Source: Planctomycetaceae bacterium (GTDB lineage: Bacteria; Planctomycetota; Planctomycetia; Pirellulales; Pirellulaceae). From it: a stretch of 8,446 nucleotides of DNA. The stretch is from contig REEF01000286.1 in the NCBI GenBank assembly GCA_007695205.1, positions 1-8,446 of the forward strand, given 5' to 3'. The translations under genes were made by a program, and so were the position numbers. Below the pieces are notes generated by a model. The model ran no database searches. It saw only the letters and a program-made list of their open reading frames with translations, and was not told the DNA's origin. Shown in pieces: positions 6,697 to 8,446 of the stretch (position 1 is its first letter; the number at the start of each line of letters is the position of its first letter).

Positions 6697-7599
6697 ATGA
6701 AACAGACCATAACGATCCTGGTTTTCATGGCGATGCTAGCATCGGTAACCTGGCCCGCCGACGAATCGGAAGCCGATTTGCCGCCCGCTGGCTCAGCGGA
6801 TTCCGGCGAGCAGCTAATCCGTCGCGTCCAAGAGCGAATGATGCTGGCACCCGCATTCCAAACGCACTTGAATCAGTACATCGATCTCTTCGGGCAACGG
6901 CTGGGGGGCCAAGGAACCTACATGCAACACGCATCGTCCCGTGGTCTGCTGATGCGATTGGATTGGCAGTCGACCATCGGCGACCAGACCGCCAGCGTCC
7001 AGCACATCAGCGACGGGCGATTCCTTTGGGTGCGGGGCGATCTGTTGGATGGCCCCGTTTTGGAACGTGTGGACTTGGATCGTGTCCGCGGACCGCGTAC
7101 CACACCCGCTTATACTAGCACGCAGCCAGGCATATCGGCTGCGCATGATTTGGTTACCTTGGGGCTGCCTCGGTTGTTGGAAAACATCCTTCAATTCTAT
7201 CGACTCGCGCCGCTTCGTTCGGCACAGCTTGAGGACCAGCCCGTTTGGGTTGTCGAAGGACAGTGGAAGGCCGCGGAGGATTGGGAATCGGGCGGCGGCC
7301 GCAGAAGAAGCTCAAATGCCAATACGACTCCTTTGCCCAACTTCCTTCGCGTGATCATCCAGCAGGAAGATCTAATCCTGCGTCGGATCGAATACCTGCA
7401 CGTCCATGCGCAGCGACGCTCAACAGGCACCGATCCGCCCGACGCAACCTACCGAATGCTGGCCGTGATCGATTTCATCGAATCGTCGTTCCCCAGCCAT
7501 CTGGACGAAGGTCTCTTCGATTTTCCGACCGGCGGTGATGAAATCGTCGATCGCACTCATCCCCTGATGCGTTACCTGGAACCCCGCACCGCCGATTGA
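6697..7599 (+). CDS. Exported protein with LolA-like (lipoprotein-carrier fold) pattern
   Basis: A 300-residue protein with a signal peptide (MKQT, hydrophobic residues 5-19, likely cut near Pro20-Ala21) and no lipobox. The order of segments recalls the LolA/LolB-like half-barrel: an N-terminal helix (GEQLIRRVQERMML), a strand with LGGQGTYMQ, then RGLLMRLDW, a 'DGRFLWVRGD' strand like the 'DGK.LW.Y' of LolA, the EDQPVWVVEG strand (179-188), LPNFLRVIIQQEDLILRRIEYL (213-234), and LAVIDFIESSFPSHLDEGLFDFP (255-277), which resembles the closing strand and loop of that fold. A basic/Gly/Ser/Asn loop lies at 198-211. The fold call rests on pattern only. The gene runs divergently from two lipoprotein genes, which would fit a role in lipoprotein handling, but this is inference. 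It could equally be a planctomycete protein that uses the fold for another ligand. Confidence 0.6.
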   Translation: MKQTITILVFMAMLASVTWPADESEADLPPAGSADSGEQLIRRVQERMMLAPAFQTHLNQYIDLFGQRLGGQGTYMQHASSRGLLMRLDWQSTIGDQTASVQHISDGRFLWVRGDLLDGPVLERVDLDRVRGPRTTPAYTSTQPGISAAHDLVTLGLPRLLENILQFYRLAPLRSAQLEDQPVWVVEGQWKAAEDWESGGGRRRSSNANTTPLPNFLRVIIQQEDLILRRIEYLHVHAQRRSTGTDPPDATYRMLAVIDFIESSFPSHLDEGLFDFPTGGDEIVDRTHPLMRYLEPRTAD

Positions 7600-7627
7600 G
7601 CTGCCGGGCCAGCACAATTGCTTTTTT
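7600..7627 (+). terminator. Weak candidate terminator after the LolA-like gene
   Basis: Immediately after the stop, GCTG (7600-7603) can pair with CAGC (7610-7613), and AGCA (7611-7614) with TGCT (7619-7622) as a competing short stem; six T (7622-7627) follow. The stems are only 4 base pairs, so termination here is doubtful. Confidence 0.25.
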
Positions 7628-7800
7628 CATCAAAACCGGCACGACTTGCCTTGCTTTCCATCGAGAATCCGAAGGAAGAGGACCTTTTCGGATGTTTAAG
7701 GTGGGTTTAATGAGCCATGGTTAGATGACAAAACCGGAATCTCTTCATCTGCCGGACCAGCCCTTCCGAGCAAAGCCAAGAAAGACTCAGGACGGCTGAA
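7628..7800. other. Gene-free stretch upstream of the repeat-protein promoter
   Basis: No plausible gene is seen here. A 7-base-pair inverted repeat, ATCCGAA (7667-7673) and TTCGGAT (7687-7693), encloses a purine-rich loop and is not followed by a T-tract, so it is not a typical terminator. CAAAACCGG occurs twice (7631-7639 and 7729-7737), which may be chance. The sequence becomes clearly AT-rich at 7799-7845, where the promoter lies. A small RNA cannot be excluded or supported. Confidence 0.4.
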
Positions 7801-7808
7801 AATTTTAT

Positions 7809-7836
7809 TTGAACAACGTGCTATGTACGATATAGT
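7809..7836 (+). promoter_or_regulatory. Sigma-70-type promoter for the hexapeptide-repeat gene
   Basis: TTGAAC (7809-7814, 4 of 6 matches to TTGACA) and TATAGT (7831-7836, 5 of 6 to TATAAT) are separated by 16 bases in a locally AT-rich stretch. The expected transcription start near 7843 gives a leader of about 80 bases before the ATG at 7924. It also argues against translation from the in-frame TTG at 7849, which would lie a few bases from the RNA 5' end with no ribosome binding site. Confidence 0.6.
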
Positions 7837-7859
7837 GGATAAGTTACGTTGACTACGGA

Positions 7860-7923
7860 TTGGGAGTGTTGTGGGAAATACAGGAGGTATAGGCTATTTG
7901 TTTCAAGCGTTGGGAGTGTTCTG
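7860..7923 (+). promoter_or_regulatory. Leader with duplicated 11-base element and a consensus Shine-Dalgarno before an 8-codon mini-ORF
   Basis: TTGGGAGTGTT occurs at 7860-7870 and again at 7910-7920, exactly 50 bases apart; the second copy holds the GGGAG that serves the ATG at 7924 with 7-base spacing. Between them lies a better Shine-Dalgarno, AGGAGGT (7882-7888), which does not serve the main gene. It could serve a TTG at 7898 that reads eight codons and stops at TGA 7922-7924, overlapping the main ATG by one base. This arrangement would allow translational coupling or leader control; it is untested. Confidence 0.35.
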
Positions 7924-8328
7924 ATGAAACACGCAGTATTGGCAGCTCTTTGTGGTATTCTGTTCGCTGGATCGGCGTTGTTCGCCGGTGATTCGGCACA
8001 GAAGGGTGGCGCGGCACAAAAAGATGGTGCTGTGCAGAAGGATGGTGGCGCGGCCCAGAAGGACGGCGCGGTTCAAAAGGACGGCGCCGCTCAGAAGGCC
8101 GGCGCGGCCCAGAAGGACGGCGCAGTTCAAAAGGACGGCGCGGCTCAGAAGGCCGGTGCGGCTCAGAAGGACGGCGCGGCCCAGAAGGACGGCGCGGCCC
8201 AGAAGGACGGCGCGGCCCAGAAGGCCGGTGCGGCTCAGAAGGATGGCGGACTCGAACCGGTCCAGAAATCGGGATTGGGCGCAGCTCAGAAGAACGGCGG
8301 ACACTTCCAGAAGCCGATCCAAAAGTAA
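7924..8328 (+). CDS. Small exported protein of tandem (A/V)QK(D/A/G)GA hexapeptides
   Basis: A 134-residue protein. Residues 1 to about 22 are a clear signal peptide (MKHAV, hydrophobic core, ALFA then GDS). Residues 25-109 are fourteen hexapeptide units of consensus (A/V)QK(D/A/G)G(A/G), with one extra Ala after unit 3. The tail (110-134) keeps degenerate QK units: PVQKSG, AAQKNG, FQKPIQK. The mature part has 18 Lys, every one directly after a Gln, against about 12 acidic residues, so it is net basic. It has almost no aromatic residues and no Cys, and is probably extended or disordered. ATG 7924 is chosen because the signal peptide starts there and GGGAG lies 7 bases upstream. It stands alone between its own promoter and a strong terminator. 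I do not recognise a named family. Possible roles are an envelope filler, an adhesive or a cross-linked matrix protein, all guesses. Confidence 0.75.
   Translation: MKHAVLAALCGILFAGSALFAGDSAQKGGAAQKDGAVQKDGGAAQKDGAVQKDGAAQKAGAAQKDGAVQKDGAAQKAGAAQKDGAAQKDGAAQKDGAAQKAGAAQKDGGLEPVQKSGLGAAQKNGGHFQKPIQK
7996..8250 (+). repeat. 18-base tandem repeat array with a 54-base higher-order duplication
   Basis: Fourteen 18-base units are in frame with the coding sequence. Units starting at 8053, 8179 and 8197 are identical (GCCCAGAAGGACGGCGCG). The three-unit block 8053-8106 (A-V-A starters with D-D-A at position four) is repeated at 8107-8160 with only 3 of 54 bases different, so the array has grown by duplication of both one and three units. 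The first three units are more divergent in codon use. Confidence 0.85.
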
Positions 8329-8394
8329 CGATTTCCGACGGTCCTTGCGACACCACTGCCGATCCGGCCGGTTCAACGACGGAAGACTGTTACG

Positions 8395-8428
8395 AAACGC
8401 CCCTGGCAACGAATGCAGGGGCGTTTTT
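8395..8428 (+). terminator. Strong intrinsic terminator after the repeat-protein gene
   Basis: AAACGCCCCTG (8395-8405) pairs perfectly with CAGGGGCGTTT (8416-8426) across a 10-base loop, and the stem runs into TTTTT (8424-8428). It lies 67 bases beyond the stop codon and closes the monocistronic unit. Confidence 0.85.
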
Positions 8429-8446
8429 CATTATCATCCCACCGCG

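Noticed and set aside
7849..7923. N-terminal extension of the repeat protein from TTG at 7849.
   Set aside because: It would place 25 residues with two Cys before a textbook signal peptide and start only a few bases after the predicted transcription start, without a ribosome binding site.
7996..8250. CRISPR array.
   Set aside because: The 18-base units are contiguous without unique spacers, are in frame, and encode a regular hexapeptide behind a signal peptide.
7924..8328. Collagen-like protein.
   Set aside because: Glycine recurs every six residues, not every three, and there is little proline.
7853..8409. Two long minus-strand open frames opposite the repeat gene, with Arg-Pro-rich and Leu-rich repeats.
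   Set aside because: They are created by the 18-base repeat, which keeps other frames free of stops. They lack sensible starts or signals and run through the terminator and leader of the real gene.

Overview
The window looks like chromosomal DNA of a planctomycete, probably a Pirellulaceae-type (Rhodopirellula/Blastopirellula-like) bacterium. This is inferred from moderately high G+C, occasional TTG/GTG starts, loosely packed genes, a single-copy DUF11 lipoprotein next to orphan exported proteins with no recognised domain, and a short exported tandem-repeat protein. No mobile element, phage gene, CRISPR array, tRNA or rRNA was seen.

Layout. (1) 1-2064, plus strand: the last 36 codons of a UxaA-family (altronate dehydratase-like) enzyme, then a family-2 glycosyltransferase of the dolichyl/polyprenyl-phosphate mannose synthase type, then a family-4 glycosyltransferase that starts with TTG behind a strong ribosome binding site. 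The two glycosyltransferases probably act in the same glycan pathway. (2) 2085-2133: a nested inverted repeat between convergent genes. (3) 3077-2136, minus strand: an inosine/uridine-preferring nucleoside hydrolase with its own promoter; the usual His-Asp pair of the active site appears to be Gln-Ser. (4) 6432-3168, minus strand: a compact three-gene operon for exported proteins. In order of transcription these are a Met/His/Gly-rich lipoprotein, a signal-peptide protein carrying a homologous domain, and a DUF11 lipoprotein. (5) 6697-7599, plus strand, divergent from that operon: an exported protein whose pattern resembles the LolA/LolB-like lipoprotein-carrier fold. (6) 7600-8446: a gene-free stretch with a good promoter, a small exported protein made of (A/V)QK(D/A/G)GA hexapeptides, and a strong intrinsic terminator.

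How the parts may fit. The two lipoproteins, their periplasmic partner and the divergent LolA-like protein look like a cell-envelope module, with the tandem paralogous pair as its core. The hexapeptide-repeat protein is an independent, apparently well-expressed exported product. Their functions are not known to me. The best candidates for undescribed biology are the paralogous-lipoprotein operon (with its divergent neighbour) and the QK-repeat protein.
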